A stretch of DNA of 64,000 bases from Rhodospirillales bacterium (GCA_007694935.1 REES01000087.1:62001-126000), one strand, 5' to 3'. Positions 27,317-36,453 are shown, counted from the stretch's first letter. The notes: generated by a model from the letters alone, not told the origin. Program-made: numbers and translations.

Positions 27317-29059
27317 TTACCCGAAATGCGTGAAAATGGCGATCGTGAGCAGCAGTGCGCCGAAGGCACCGACAATGATCGGCCAAGCCGTCATGCGCTT
27401 CTCCAACCTGCCGACGCTCACTTCCATGGCCCGCGCTCGCACAAGCAGAAAATGGGCCGCCACGTCCATACTGCGGTCGACCACACTCAGGCGGCGCAGC
27501 GGCGCCCGTCCTGCCGACACCAGACGTCGGATCACCGGCTCTTCCAAGGCCAGGATGTCGCCGGGCGGAACGCGGAACGGCAGCGCCACGGTCCGCCGGC
27601 GGCACATCCTCAGAACGATGACTGCCAACGCCGCCCCCACCGCCACCGGCCAAGTGGCGCTGATCAGCGCGGCGGGTGTCAGGGCGGCCGGAATGAGTTG
27701 GCCCGGCGCGGCCACGGGCAGCCAGGCGAGCAGCATCGCGGTGGCGATCGCGACGCTCCAGGGGAACCAGAGCCCGCCCCCGGCATGGTCGGCCGTCGGC
27801 GCGTGCCGAGCCACGGCGACCAGGAAGCGTGCCATGACCAGGGTCGTCCCGACTGCCGCGACCGCCAGCAACGGTTCGAGCCACGGCAGCCACGCCGGCG
27901 CGGCCACCTCCGCGGCCTGCTTCAGTGCCGTCTTGGCGGCGAGGCCGGTGGTGGGCGGCAGTCCGGCCAGGGCCAGCGCCGGCAGCGCCATCAGGACCAG
28001 CGCCCAGCGGCGGGCCGAGCCGCCGGCGTGATCGGCGACCCCGGTGCCGAGGAACAGGGCGCCCTTGGCGAACCCGTGATGCACGGCATACAGCACCGCT
28101 GCCAGGATCGCAGCCGAAGCCGCCTGCGGCAAAGCGGCCGGCGCCGCCAGCGCCAGGCCCACCGCCACCGTCATGAGCCCCATCTGGCTGATGCTGGAAT
28201 AGGCGAGGATGACCTTCGGGCGGTCCTGCACGATCCCGACCGCAGCACCGAACAACGCGGCGGCGAGGCCCAGAATGATCCACGCCAGCCCCCATGCCGG
28301 CAGGCTCGCTTCCGCCAGCGGCAGGAACACCAGCCAGGCCAGCAGCCCGGCCTTGATCATGCTGCCGGACAGCACCGCGCTTGCCGGAGTCGGCGCCACC
28401 GGGTGGGCCAGCGGCAGCCACACGTGCAGCGGCAAGGCCCCGGCCTTGATGCCGAAGCCGAGGAACAGCAGTCCTGCGATCATGCCGCGCGACGGGTGTT
28501 CGGCGATCGCCGCCCGAACGTCCGCGAGGGCCAGGGACTCGGCCCCCGAAGCGCCAAGCCACAGGGCGGGAAGAATGAACGCCTCCCCGATGATCACCAG
28601 CGTGATGTAGACCCGCCCCGCGCGCCCGGCCTCGGCATTGCCGACGTGGCGGATCATGCCGTAAGCGGCGAGGTTCATCAGGATGAAGAACAGGTAGAAG
28701 GTGACGGCGTCGAACGCGACGATCAGCCCGACGTTGCCGGCCATGGTCAGGTTGAAGAACACGAACAGTGACCGGCTGCGGGGGTCGTGACGGTGGTAGG
28801 TGCGGGCGTAGACGGCGGCCAGCAGCCACAGCACCCCGGCAAGCAGCAGGATCGGCCGGCGTACGTCGTCGGTCCCGAGTTCCGCCCCCAGCAGCAGCCA
28901 CGGCACCTCGATGCTGCGATCCGGCGCGATCAGGGCGATCACGATCGCCGGCACCGCGCCAACGGCTGCCGCCACGGCGCGATGGGCCGGAACCACTGCC
29001 GCAACCAGCGCCGCCAGCAGTGGCGCCGCCGGGACCAGCAGCAGAGCGAAGCTGGTCAT
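27317..29059 (-). CDS. Third NuoL/MrpD-like antiporter-type subunit of the second Mrp-like cluster
   Basis: This 580-residue protein has about 14 helices plus a C-terminal extension of roughly 90 residues ending in a final helix (IIVGAFGALLLTIAIFTHFG). It belongs to the proton-translocating NuoL/M/N, MrpA/D and HyfB superfamily. TM7 Lys (FGIKAGALPLHVWLP) and TM8 Lys (SGSMIKAGLLAW) are present. The TM5 glutamate is replaced by Ile126 (FYLFFILMNLAAY), and the TM8 His seen in relatives is Ser. It may be a non-pumping or altered paralogue. It is last in the cluster, and its start overlaps the preceding stop by four bases. Confidence 0.88.
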   Translation of the reverse strand: MTSFALLLVPAAPLLAALVAAVVPAHRAVAAAVGAVPAIVIALIAPDRSIEVPWLLLGAELGTDDVRRPILLLAGVLWLLAAVYARTYHRHDPRSRSLFVFFNLTMAGNVGLIVAFDAVTFYLFFILMNLAAYGMIRHVGNAEAGRAGRVYITLVIIGEAFILPALWLGASGAESLALADVRAAIAEHPSRGMIAGLLFLGFGIKAGALPLHVWLPLAHPVAPTPASAVLSGSMIKAGLLAWLVFLPLAEASLPAWGLAWIILGLAAALFGAAVGIVQDRPKVILAYSSISQMGLMTVAVGLALAAPAALPQAASAAILAAVLYAVHHGFAKGALFLGTGVADHAGGSARRWALVLMALPALALAGLPPTTGLAAKTALKQAAEVAAPAWLPWLEPLLAVAAVGTTLVMARFLVAVARHAPTADHAGGGLWFPWSVAIATAMLLAWLPVAAPGQLIPAALTPAALISATWPVAVGAALAVIVLRMCRRRTVALPFRVPPGDILALEEPVIRRLVSAGRAPLRRLSVVDRSMDVAAHFLLVRARAMEVSVGRLEKRMTAWPIIVGAFGALLLTIAIFTHFG

Positions 29060-30567
29060 GGCGCTGGCTCCGTCACCGGAAAGTAGCGGAGTGCCACGAT
29101 CACCTCGGCCCAGGCGAGCGGGCTGATCGGCAGGGCGGCCACCGCGCCGGCGGCGAGGGCGAGGCTCGCGGTGATCACCGGCGGCACCAGCAGCCCCCAG
29201 TCGACCCAGCCCGGCATGGGTCGGGCTTGAGGTTCGGCGCCGGCGGCCGGCCGGCTGAACCAGGCGACGTAGAGCGGTGGCAGGAAATAGGCGGCGTTGA
29301 GCACGCTGCTGGCGATCAGGACCAACAAGACCCAGTCATCGCCGGTCTGCAACCCGCCCATGGCGAGGTACCACTTGCTGATGAAGCCGGCCACTGGCGG
29401 CAGGCCCATCATCCCCAGGGCGGCGATGGTGAACGCCGTCATCGTCACCGGCATCCGTCGGCCGATGCCGGCCAGTTCATGGACCTTGTGGATTCCGTGG
29501 GTTTCTGCCAGCCGGCCGGCGCAGAAGAACAGGGTGATCTTCATCAGGCCCTGGTGCACCAGATGGGCCAGCGCGCCCACCGTCGCGAGCGGTCCGCCGA
29601 CCGCGATGCCGAGGGCGATGTAGGAGAGCTGGCTGACCGTCGAGTAGGCCAGCCGCTTCTTGATGTCGCTCTCGCGAAGGGCCCTCAGGGAGCCGTAGAC
29701 GATGGTGACGGCGGCCACCACGGCGAGCACGCCGGTCATTTCCGGCGCTCGCGCCAAGTCGATGCCGTAGACGTCGTAGACCAGCCGGAACAGCCCGAAC
29801 ACCCCGGCCTTGACCACGGCGACCGCGTGCAGCAGGGCCGAGACCGGCGCCGGGGCCACCATCGCCGTGGGCAGCCAGCCGTGCACCGGCACCATCGCCG
29901 CCTTGACCGCGAGCCCGCCGGCCATCAGCCAGAAGATGGCGATCAGGACGCCCCGTGGCAGGTCCGTGCCGGCCAGTGCCGGCACCGGTCCGAATGACAC
30001 CGTGCCGATCAGGCCGTGCAGCCAGACGGCACCGATGAACAGCAGCATACCGCCGCCGATGGTATAGATGAGGTAGGTGCGCCCCGCCCGCAGCGCCTCC
30101 TTGGTGCCGGTGTGCACCACCAACGGATAGGTCGCCAGCGTGAGGAATTCATAGAAGATCACGAAGGTGAGCAGGTTGCCGGCGAGCGCGATGCCGGTCG
30201 TGGCGGTCACGCACAGGCTGAAGTAGCCGAAGAAACGGCTGCGCTCGGGCGAGCCCTCCATGTAGGCAATGGCATAGACGGTCGTCACCAGCCAGAGCCC
30301 CGCCGACAGCAGCACGAACTGCAGCGCCAGTGGATCAGCGAACAGGACCAAGTCGAGGCCGGCGCCGAGCGGCAGGCGGAAGGTGAAAACGAATCCCTGG
30401 GCCACCCCCCACAGCAGCAGGATGCAGAGCCCCAATTTGAGCACCGTGCCGCTGAGGTTGAGAAACGAGCGCAAGACAAGCTGATCCTCGCGCAGGAAAA
30501 AGATGAAGATGCCGGTCAGGAAGGAGCTGAGCACCACGCTTACCGGAAGCCACGCTCCTCCGGTCAT
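29056..30567 (-). CDS. NuoL/MrpD-like antiporter-type subunit (second cluster)
   Basis: This 503-residue, roughly 14-helix subunit shows all the main ion-path residues: TM5 Glu (FVIFYEFLTLATY), TM7 Lys (GLAVKAAMVPVHGWLP), and His and Lys in TM8 (LLHAVAVVKAGVFGLFR), followed by the typical KKRLAYSTVSQLSYI segment. It should be a competent H+ or Na+ translocating module of the second Mrp-like complex. The ATG at 30567 overlaps the upstream gene by four bases; the open frame further upstream is antisense noise. Confidence 0.9.
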   Translation of the reverse strand: MTGGAWLPVSVVLSSFLTGIFIFFLREDQLVLRSFLNLSGTVLKLGLCILLLWGVAQGFVFTFRLPLGAGLDLVLFADPLALQFVLLSAGLWLVTTVYAIAYMEGSPERSRFFGYFSLCVTATTGIALAGNLLTFVIFYEFLTLATYPLVVHTGTKEALRAGRTYLIYTIGGGMLLFIGAVWLHGLIGTVSFGPVPALAGTDLPRGVLIAIFWLMAGGLAVKAAMVPVHGWLPTAMVAPAPVSALLHAVAVVKAGVFGLFRLVYDVYGIDLARAPEMTGVLAVVAAVTIVYGSLRALRESDIKKRLAYSTVSQLSYIALGIAVGGPLATVGALAHLVHQGLMKITLFFCAGRLAETHGIHKVHELAGIGRRMPVTMTAFTIAALGMMGLPPVAGFISKWYLAMGGLQTGDDWVLLVLIASSVLNAAYFLPPLYVAWFSRPAAGAEPQARPMPGWVDWGLLVPPVITASLALAAGAVAALPISPLAWAEVIVALRYFPVTEPAP

Positions 30568-32075
30568 CGCCCCGGCTCCGGCTCCGGCGGGACCACCGCG
30601 GGCATGCCGATCTCCAGCAGCCGCAGCGGCATGGCGGATGCAAAGCCGAGCACCACTGACAGCAGCGCGAGGGCCAGGGCTGCCAGGATGGCGACCATCG
30701 GCACCGGCAGCAGGCCCGGTGGACGGGGCGGCCCGGTGCTGCCGGGTGGCTCGGCCGGTGATGTCACGTAGGCGAGCCGGACAACCCGGTAGACGTAGAT
30801 GGCGGCGAGTATGCCGCCGGCGATCAGCACCGCCGCCCACCACCACTGGCCGGTATCCACCGCGGCGGTCACCAGCAGCCACTTGGCAAGAAAGCCTCCG
30901 CTTGGCGGCAGTCCCATCAGGGTGGCGCCGGCGAGGCCGAAGGCGAGCAGACTGAGGTGGTGGTGCCGGGCCGCTCGGGCGATCATGGAGAGCCGGTCAT
31001 CGCCTTGGGAGGTCAGGATGTTGCCGGCGGCCAGAAACGCCGCCGCCTTCGCAGCGGCATGGGAGAGGGCGAGGTAGTGGGCGCCGCTCCAGGCGGCGGC
31101 ATGTGCGCCTCCGGCCACCAGCGGGAACAGCAGGAACAGGTAGCCGACCTGGGCAACGGTGGAGTAGGCGATCAGCAGCTTGAGCCGCTCCTGGCGGATG
31201 GCACAGAGCGATCCCCAAACCACGCCGACGGCCCCGAGGATGCCGAGCACCGTCCAGGTTGCTCCGTCGAGCTGGACGAACGGACCGAACCAGAACCGCA
31301 CCATGAGATAGAACCCGGCCTTCACCACCAGCGCTGACAGGATGGCGCTCACCCCCGCCGGCGCACTGGCATGGGCGGGCGGCAGCCAGACGTGCAGCGG
31401 CACCAGCGCCGCCTTGACGGCGAGGCCCACCGTCACCAGCCCGGCCGCCACCACCGGCGCCGCTCCGGAACCGATCCGCTCCGCCATCAGGGCGAGGTCG
31501 AGGGTGCCGGTATCGCCGTACAACAGGGCAACCCCGAGCACATAGGAGAGCGCACCGAAGGTGCCGAGGAGCAGGTAGCGCATGGAGGCGAACAGGGCCG
31601 TGGTCCCGTGGCCGAACGACACCAGGATCACCCCGGCCAAGGTGGCGAGCTCCAGGGTGACGTAGATGTTGAAGGCGTCGCCGGACACGAACATGGCGGC
31701 GAGCGCGCCCCAAACCAGGTACCACAGGCTCCAGAACAGGGATCGCCGCCGCGGCGACAGGGCCCGCATGTCGGGGTCCACCAGCATGTGCACGGTGATC
31801 ACGGCGGCGATCAGCGCCAGCAGGGCCAGGAACGCCGCCGCCAGGCCATCCACGTGGAGGTCGATGCCGAGCGGCGCGCCCCAGCCACCGACCGGGTGGC
31901 GGTGTACGCCGAGCTCGAACACGGTCCAAACCACGCCGACGTTCGCCAGAAGGCTGCCGGGGATCGCCAGGACTGCAACGATCAGCGCAGTCCAGCGGCC
32001 TTGCCACAGCGAGGCCAGTGCCGCCAGCAACGGTACCGCGACGGCAATGGCAACCCAGGCCGTGCTGGCCACCAC
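30564..32075 (-). CDS. MrpD-like antiporter-type subunit (second cluster)
   Basis: This 503-residue paralogue is closest in pattern to MrpD. TM5 Glu is in NIYVTLELATLAGVIL, TM7 Lys in GLAVKAALVPLHVWLPPAHA and a TM8 Lys in LSALVVKAGFYLMVRF, followed by ERLKLLIAYSTVAQVGYL. It starts 12 bases after the MrpC-like stop. With its two downstream relatives it gives this cluster three antiporter-type subunits, as in the membrane arms of complex I and Mbx/Mbh-type complexes. Confidence 0.9.
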   Translation of the reverse strand: MVASTAWVAIAVAVPLLAALASLWQGRWTALIVAVLAIPGSLLANVGVVWTVFELGVHRHPVGGWGAPLGIDLHVDGLAAAFLALLALIAAVITVHMLVDPDMRALSPRRRSLFWSLWYLVWGALAAMFVSGDAFNIYVTLELATLAGVILVSFGHGTTALFASMRYLLLGTFGALSYVLGVALLYGDTGTLDLALMAERIGSGAAPVVAAGLVTVGLAVKAALVPLHVWLPPAHASAPAGVSAILSALVVKAGFYLMVRFWFGPFVQLDGATWTVLGILGAVGVVWGSLCAIRQERLKLLIAYSTVAQVGYLFLLFPLVAGGAHAAAWSGAHYLALSHAAAKAAAFLAAGNILTSQGDDRLSMIARAARHHHLSLLAFGLAGATLMGLPPSGGFLAKWLLVTAAVDTGQWWWAAVLIAGGILAAIYVYRVVRLAYVTSPAEPPGSTGPPRPPGLLPVPMVAILAALALALLSVVLGFASAMPLRLLEIGMPAVVPPEPEPGR

Positions 32076-32087
32076 GCCGCCGCCCCC

Positions 32088-32402
32088 TCAGGTCTGCTCG
32101 GAAGCGTCTTCCGGCAACTCCGTCCGGCCGGTGCCGGCGCGGATGCGCCGGGCCAGGATCAAAGCGAATGCCGTGACGCTGACGGCGACCACGATCCCGG
32201 TGAGCACCATGGCATGCGGGACCGGGTCGGCGACGTCGCCGGGGGCGCGCCGGGCCACGGCGATCAGCACCAGGAAGCAGCCGCCGCCCATGATGTTGAT
32301 GGCGAGCACCTTCCGCACCAGGTGCCGCTGCACCGCCAGCGAATACATCGAGACCGCGAACAGCGCCATGCCGGCCAGGATGAAGACGTCCGCCTGATCC
32401 AT
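32088..32402 (-). CDS. MrpC/NuoK-like subunit (second cluster)
   Basis: This 104-residue, three-helix protein has the MrpC-type DPVPHAMVLTGIVVAVSVTAFAL segment and an N-terminal VFILAGMALFAVSMYSL helix. It is expected to sit beside the MrpD-like subunits as NuoK does in complex I. The ATG at 32402 was preferred because it starts right at the first helix. The preceding gene ends 10 bases away. Confidence 0.88.
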   Translation of the reverse strand: MDQADVFILAGMALFAVSMYSLAVQRHLVRKVLAINIMGGGCFLVLIAVARRAPGDVADPVPHAMVLTGIVVAVSVTAFALILARRIRAGTGRTELPEDASEQT

Positions 32403-32412
32403 CGGGCTTCGG

Positions 32413-33108
32413 CTACCCCGCATCCGCCGGGCCGGCCGGCCGCAGGTAGAACAACGCCAGGCTCGCCGCGGTGGACAGGCAGATGCCGACCTCGATGGCG
32501 ACGATCAGGGCGGTCTTGGCGACCGGCGGATACGCCAGCAGCATCCCTTCCACCGTGAAAAACAGAAGCGCCGCGGCCAAAAAGCCGGCGAAGCCGAGTG
32601 CCGCCGCGGCGCGCACCGGTGCGGTGTCGCGGAACCGTGGCGGCTCCCGGCCGGCCAGCGCCATCAGGATCAGCGCTGCGCCCAGCACTGCCCCGGCCTG
32701 GAAGGCGCCACCGGGCTGGGACGTGCCGGCCCACAGCATCCACAGCCCCACCAGCACCATCAGTGGCAGCAGCAGCCGGAGCAGCACACCATGGACCAGC
32801 GTCCGGGCCGCCGGCGGCACCGCTTCCACCTGGGTCTCGCGGCCGGCCAGGGCCAGCACGCCGATCGCGGCGACCAGCAGCACGCCCACTTCCAGGAAAG
32901 TGTCATAACCGCGAAAGTCCAGCAGCACCGCGGTCACCGGGTTGGTGGCGCCCGTCTGGGGGAGCCGATCCAGCGCAATCTCGGCAACCCCGGGATAGAC
33001 CGCCGGGCGATCCAGAGCGGCCCAGGCGAGGCCCCCGAACACCGCCAGTGCCAGGCTCCCCATCAGGCCTCGGCGGAACCGCGAGATTTCCAGTGGTGCC
33101 GGCGTCAC
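32413..33108 (-). CDS. MbhE-MrpB-like fused subunit (second cluster)
   Basis: This 231-residue membrane protein combines two domains that are separate, or fused to MrpA, elsewhere. The N-terminal half carries the MbhE-type motif LLDFRGYDTFLEVGVLL (compare [15 protein letters not shown] in the nearby MrpA). The C-terminal half is MrpB-like (MLWAGTSQPGGAFQAGAVLGAALILM). The start is GTG at 33108 and overlaps the upstream TGA (GTGA). The fusion supports the idea that this cluster replaces the MrpA tail with stand-alone subunits. Confidence 0.87.
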   Translation of the reverse strand: MTPAPLEISRFRRGLMGSLALAVFGGLAWAALDRPAVYPGVAEIALDRLPQTGATNPVTAVLLDFRGYDTFLEVGVLLVAAIGVLALAGRETQVEAVPPAARTLVHGVLLRLLLPLMVLVGLWMLWAGTSQPGGAFQAGAVLGAALILMALAGREPPRFRDTAPVRAAAALGFAGFLAAALLFFTVEGMLLAYPPVAKTALIVAIEVGICLSTAASLALFYLRPAGPADAG

Positions 33109-33377
33109 CGATCTCTCTCCCGCCCATCGTCGTCCCCGGGCCGTGCCAGCGCCGCCACCGCGTCCAGCAGCAGCACGCCGGTGAGGCCGGCCCCGATAGC
33201 CGCTTCCGCCAGAGCGATGTCCACCGCATCCAGCCGCGCCCATGCCAGCGCCATCATCAGCCCGAACGCGATGAACAGCACCACCGACACGAACAGCGAT
33301 GCGGCGCTGAGTGCCCGCCACGCGACCCAGACCAGGCCGGCCGCCAGCAGCACGTCGAAGGCGAAGGCGGCGCTCAC
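33105..33377 (-). CDS. MbhD-like (DUF4040) subunit (second cluster)
   Basis: This 90-residue, three-helix protein resembles the MbhD/DUF4040 domain found in the C-terminal part of MrpA. The typical segment is VVLFIAFGLMMALAWARLDAVDIALAEAAIGAGLTGVL. It starts with GTG at 33377, overlapping the TGA of the MrpG-like gene, and ends overlapping the next GTG. It is an integral membrane component of the Mrp-like complex. Confidence 0.87.
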   Translation of the reverse strand: MSAAFAFDVLLAAGLVWVAWRALSAASLFVSVVLFIAFGLMMALAWARLDAVDIALAEAAIGAGLTGVLLLDAVAALARPGDDDGRERDR

Positions 33378-33676
33378 TTGGTACGCCTTTCGTCGCCGTT
33401 GCGGGCGAGGGCATGGCGGGCCACCAGGTTGCCGGCGCACGCACCGACGATCATCACGATGATCCAGATGAGCAACAGCTTGACCGCCGCGGCCAGGCTG
33501 TCGGCCTGCAGCGCAAGGCCGAGGCACAGCAGTCCGAGGCCGAGATTGTCGGCCTTGGTCACCGCGTGCACCCGGGTGAAAACATCGGGGAACCGCAGCA
33601 GGGCCACGGTGCCGCCGAGGAAGAAGAACCCGGCGGCGAGCAGCAGCGCCACGGAGAGGATGTCCGCCACGGTCAT
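33374..33676 (-). CDS. MrpG-like subunit (second cluster)
   Basis: This 100-residue, three-helix protein has the MrpG signature GTVALLRFPDVFTRVHAVTKADNLG, matching RLPDIMIRMHASTKAGTLG in the first operon. The start overlaps the MrpF-like stop by four bases. Confidence 0.9.
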   Translation of the reverse strand: MTVADILSVALLLAAGFFFLGGTVALLRFPDVFTRVHAVTKADNLGLGLLCLGLALQADSLAAAVKLLLIWIIVMIVGACAGNLVARHALARNGDERRTK

Positions 33677-33960
33677 GGCTCGCGCTCCGATTGCCGCCCG
33701 GCAGCGAGGCGATCCCACACCCGGTCGACGAAGGCCAGCAGCGCGAGGGCGCCCAGCACCGCGAACAGCACGGCCGCATCGGTGAGGCCGGGTGTGGCGG
33801 CGGCCTCCGCCAGCAGCAGCAGGATCGCCACGCCCATGGTGCCGAAAAGCTGAGCTGCCACCATCCGGTCGGCCAGATCCGGCCCGCGGGCGACCCGCAG
33901 CAGGCCGAGCAGGATGTTGGCGACGAGGAAGGCGGCAAGCCCGTATAGGATCGCTGTCAC
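33673..33960 (-). CDS. MrpF-like subunit (second cluster)
   Basis: This 95-residue, three-helix protein carries the MrpF motif VARGPDLADRMVAAQLFGTMGVA. It overlaps both the MrpE-like and MrpG-like genes by four bases, keeping the E-F-G order typical of Mrp operons. Confidence 0.9.
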   Translation of the reverse strand: MTAILYGLAAFLVANILLGLLRVARGPDLADRMVAAQLFGTMGVAILLLLAEAAATPGLTDAAVLFAVLGALALLAFVDRVWDRLAAGRQSEREP

Positions 33961-34511
33961 GGCCTGTCCTCCTCGGTGGCGGAGGCTGCAGGGCCCGCAA
34001 ACACCCGCTGGACCCGCTCCTCGACACCGGCGAGCATCCGCAGGACCGGCTGGCGTGCATCCAGAACATGCACGACCAGCCGCTGGCCCTCCACCCGGGC
34101 GGTCAGCGAGCCGGGCAGCAGACTGATGGTGAGCGCGAACCAGGCCACGGCCCGGCCCGGCGGCAGGCGCGTGGTATAGTCAATGAAGCCTGGGGCGATG
34201 GGCAGCCGCGGGTGGAGGGCACGCAGCACAACGTCGATGCCGCCCCGGATTGACTGCCAGGCGAAGAACGGAACGAAGCGGATGAGCCCGGTGATCGACA
34301 GCGGCGGCGCGGCCGGGGGCGCCGTCATCAATGAGACCAGAAGTGCGGCGCCAACCGCGATGGGCGCGACCCACCAGGCTGACACGAGGTCCCGGGCGAG
34401 CACCCACCAGACCGCCACGAACAGGGCGGATCGCCCGATCACCGCCGCCGCCCAGCGACGACGGTGCTGCGTCAGGCCGGCCGGAAAGCGATCAGGAAGG
34501 TGTGCCGTCAT
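33957..34511 (-). CDS. MrpE-like subunit (second cluster, first gene)
   Basis: This 184-residue protein has two N-terminal membrane helices and the MrpE-type C-terminal segment ISLLPGSLTARVEGQRLVVHVLDARQ. It opens the nine-gene cluster transcribed toward 27317. The 280 bases between it and the divergent SDR gene at 34792 should hold its promoter, although no convincing boxes were found. Confidence 0.9.
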   Translation of the reverse strand: MTAHLPDRFPAGLTQHRRRWAAAVIGRSALFVAVWWVLARDLVSAWWVAPIAVGAALLVSLMTAPPAAPPLSITGLIRFVPFFAWQSIRGGIDVVLRALHPRLPIAPGFIDYTTRLPPGRAVAWFALTISLLPGSLTARVEGQRLVVHVLDARQPVLRMLAGVEERVQRVFAGPAASATEEDRP

Positions 34512-34791
34512 CGGGATCCCTGTACCGGCCGACGGAAGCCCTGGTCGCCGACCGTGACCGGGCGTTCCGATCGTTGTCCACCCGGCTTCCTAAGGTAGAG
34601 TCCGGATGTTCGCAACCCCGGCTCCGGTCGGAGTTCGCCTTGCGCGATGGCGTGGCTGGGACGGCCCTGGCGCGAACAGCGGATTCTGTGTGCAAGAGCG
34701 GTTATCGTGAAACCCTGCGATGCGATCATGCGTTCCCCTGGCGAAAGACGGATACGAACCAAGCCGGCGTCCGGAATGAGGAGTGACCCCC

Positions 34792-35634
34792 ATGGCAGAG
34801 CTTGCTGGCAAGATCATCCTGATCACCGGTGCTACCGACGGCATTGGCAAAGGAACCGCGCAGGAACTCGCCGCTCTCGGCGCGACCCTGCTCCTCCACG
34901 GCCGTAGCGTGGAACGGGTGACCCGGACCTGCCATGAGATCGGCCGAAGTGTCACGGGTGCGCGTATCGATCCGTTCGTCGCGGATTTCTCCGGCTTGGC
35001 GGCGGTGCGCGAGCTGGCCGACGCCATCGCGCGGCGGACCGACCGCCTGGACGTGCTGATCAACAACGCCGGAATCGGGGCCGGCCCCCACGGCGCCCAG
35101 CGGCGGGAGGTGAGCGCCGACGGCTACGAGCTCCGGTTCGCCGTCAACCATCTGGCGCCGTTTCTGTTGACCCACCTGCTGTTGCCGGTGCTGGCCCAGG
35201 GGATGCCGGCACGGGTGGTCAACGTCGCTTCGGCGGCGCAGCGGCCGATCGATTTCGACAACCTGATGCTGGAGCAGGACTACAGCGGCTTCCGCGCCTA
35301 TGCCCAAAGCAAGCTCGCCATGGTGATGGCGACATTCGAGTTCGCCAAGCGGCTGGAAAGCAAGGCGATCACCGTCAATGCCCTGCATCCCGGGTCGCTG
35401 CTGGACACCAAGATGGTGCGGGAAGGTTTCGGCGCGCCCCAGGGCCCGGTGTCCGAGGGCGTGGCTTCGGAGGTCTACCTTGCGACTGCGCCCGAGCTCG
35501 CCGACGTCACCGGCGCCTATTTCGACCAGACCCGGCCGGCCGACGCCGACCCGCAAGCCTATGACCAGGCGGCGCGGCGGCGGCTGTGGCGGCTCAGCGA
35601 ACAGCTCACAGGGCTCACTTCTGCGTCTTCGTGA
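34792..35634 (+). CDS. Short-chain dehydrogenase/reductase
   Basis: This 280-residue SDR has the cofactor motif TGATDGIGKG at about residues 12-21, a NNAGIG strand, a catalytic Ser in NVASAAQ and the catalytic pair YAQSK. The C-terminal half resembles retinol-dehydrogenase/WW-domain-oxidoreductase-like SDRs (VNALHPGSLLDTKM). ATG 34792 was chosen because GAGGAG lies at the right distance; a GTG three codons earlier is possible. The substrate is unknown. Confidence 0.88.
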   Translation: MAELAGKIILITGATDGIGKGTAQELAALGATLLLHGRSVERVTRTCHEIGRSVTGARIDPFVADFSGLAAVRELADAIARRTDRLDVLINNAGIGAGPHGAQRREVSADGYELRFAVNHLAPFLLTHLLLPVLAQGMPARVVNVASAAQRPIDFDNLMLEQDYSGFRAYAQSKLAMVMATFEFAKRLESKAITVNALHPGSLLDTKMVREGFGAPQGPVSEGVASEVYLATAPELADVTGAYFDQTRPADADPQAYDQAARRRLWRLSEQLTGLTSASS

Positions 35635-35664
35635 CGGCGTTGTGACCGGTCTCCTACCCAAGTC

Positions 35665-36453
35665 TCACGCATAGCCGCTCTCCAGAAACGTGCGAACGCG
35701 CTCAAGAAAGGCCGCCGGCTGCTCCACATGGGGCCGATGGCCGGCCCCCGCGATCACCGCGAACTCCGCCTGGGGAAACAGGTGGAAGATCGCGTTTTGG
35801 TGGGCCGGGGCGATGTAGTCGGACTGCTCGCCGCGGATCATCAGGGTCCGGCCGTCATAGCGGCCGTCGGGCGACTCCGGAAACCCGGTCAGGTCGGCCA
35901 TGGATGCGGCGATCGCCTCCAGGTTAAGCCGCCAGGCGAGCCCTTCCCTCCGGCGCACAAGGTTCTGCACCAGGAAGTGCCGGGTGGCCGCGTCGGGGAT
36001 CGCCGGGCTCAGCCGGTCCGCCACTTCGGCCCGGCGCTGGAGGCCGGCGAGGTCCACCGCCTGCATGGCTCTCACATGCCCGATGAACGAGTGGCGATAG
36101 GTGACCGGGGCGATGTCGACCACGATCAGTGCCTGCACCCGCTCCGGTTCCCGCAGCGCCAGCAGCATCGCCGCCTTGCCGCCGACGCTGTGGCCGAGGA
36201 TCACCGGGGCGGCCAATCCACGGTCCTCCACGAAAGCGGCCAAGTCCTCCGCCATCTCGGGGAGACTCATGGTCGGCGTCCAGGGGGATCGCCCGTGGTT
36301 GCGCAGGTCCACGGTCAGGGCGCGATAGCCGGCCTCGGCAAGCCGCTTGGCAATCGCCTGCCAGTTGCGCTCCGATCCGAACAACCCATGCACCATGACG
36401 ATGGGTTGGCCGGCCCCGAACTCGCTGCACGCCAGCGGAACTGCCATGCTCAT
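35665..36453 (-). CDS. Alpha/beta-hydrolase esterase (YbfF-like)
   Basis: This 262-residue soluble hydrolase matches the YbfF-type esterase pattern: oxyanion loop MVHGLFGSERNW, DLRNHGRSPW, nucleophile elbow GHSVGGKAAM, acid region MIRGEQSDYI and base GAGHRPHVEQP. Such proteins hydrolyse short acyl esters or acyl-CoA; the physiological substrate is unclear. ATG 36453 is preceded by GGGGGATT; a second ATG two codons later is also possible. It converges with the SDR gene (30-base gap) and diverges from the cobalamin-binding gene. Confidence 0.88.
   Translation of the reverse strand: MSMAVPLACSEFGAGQPIVMVHGLFGSERNWQAIAKRLAEAGYRALTVDLRNHGRSPWTPTMSLPEMAEDLAAFVEDRGLAAPVILGHSVGGKAAMLLALREPERVQALIVVDIAPVTYRHSFIGHVRAMQAVDLAGLQRRAEVADRLSPAIPDAATRHFLVQNLVRRREGLAWRLNLEAIAASMADLTGFPESPDGRYDGRTLMIRGEQSDYIAPAHQNAIFHLFPQAEFAVIAGAGHRPHVEQPAAFLERVRTFLESGYA

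Noticed and set aside
27313-27330. Hairpin CGCATT...AATGCG at the end of the second Mrp-like cluster
   Set aside because: The stem is six bases, lies inside the last codons and has no T run, so it is not a credible terminator.
22513-30882. Long frames antisense or out of frame to the Mrp genes
   Set aside because: They are Arg/Gly/His/Asp-rich with no domains, as expected from shadow frames in GC-rich coding DNA.
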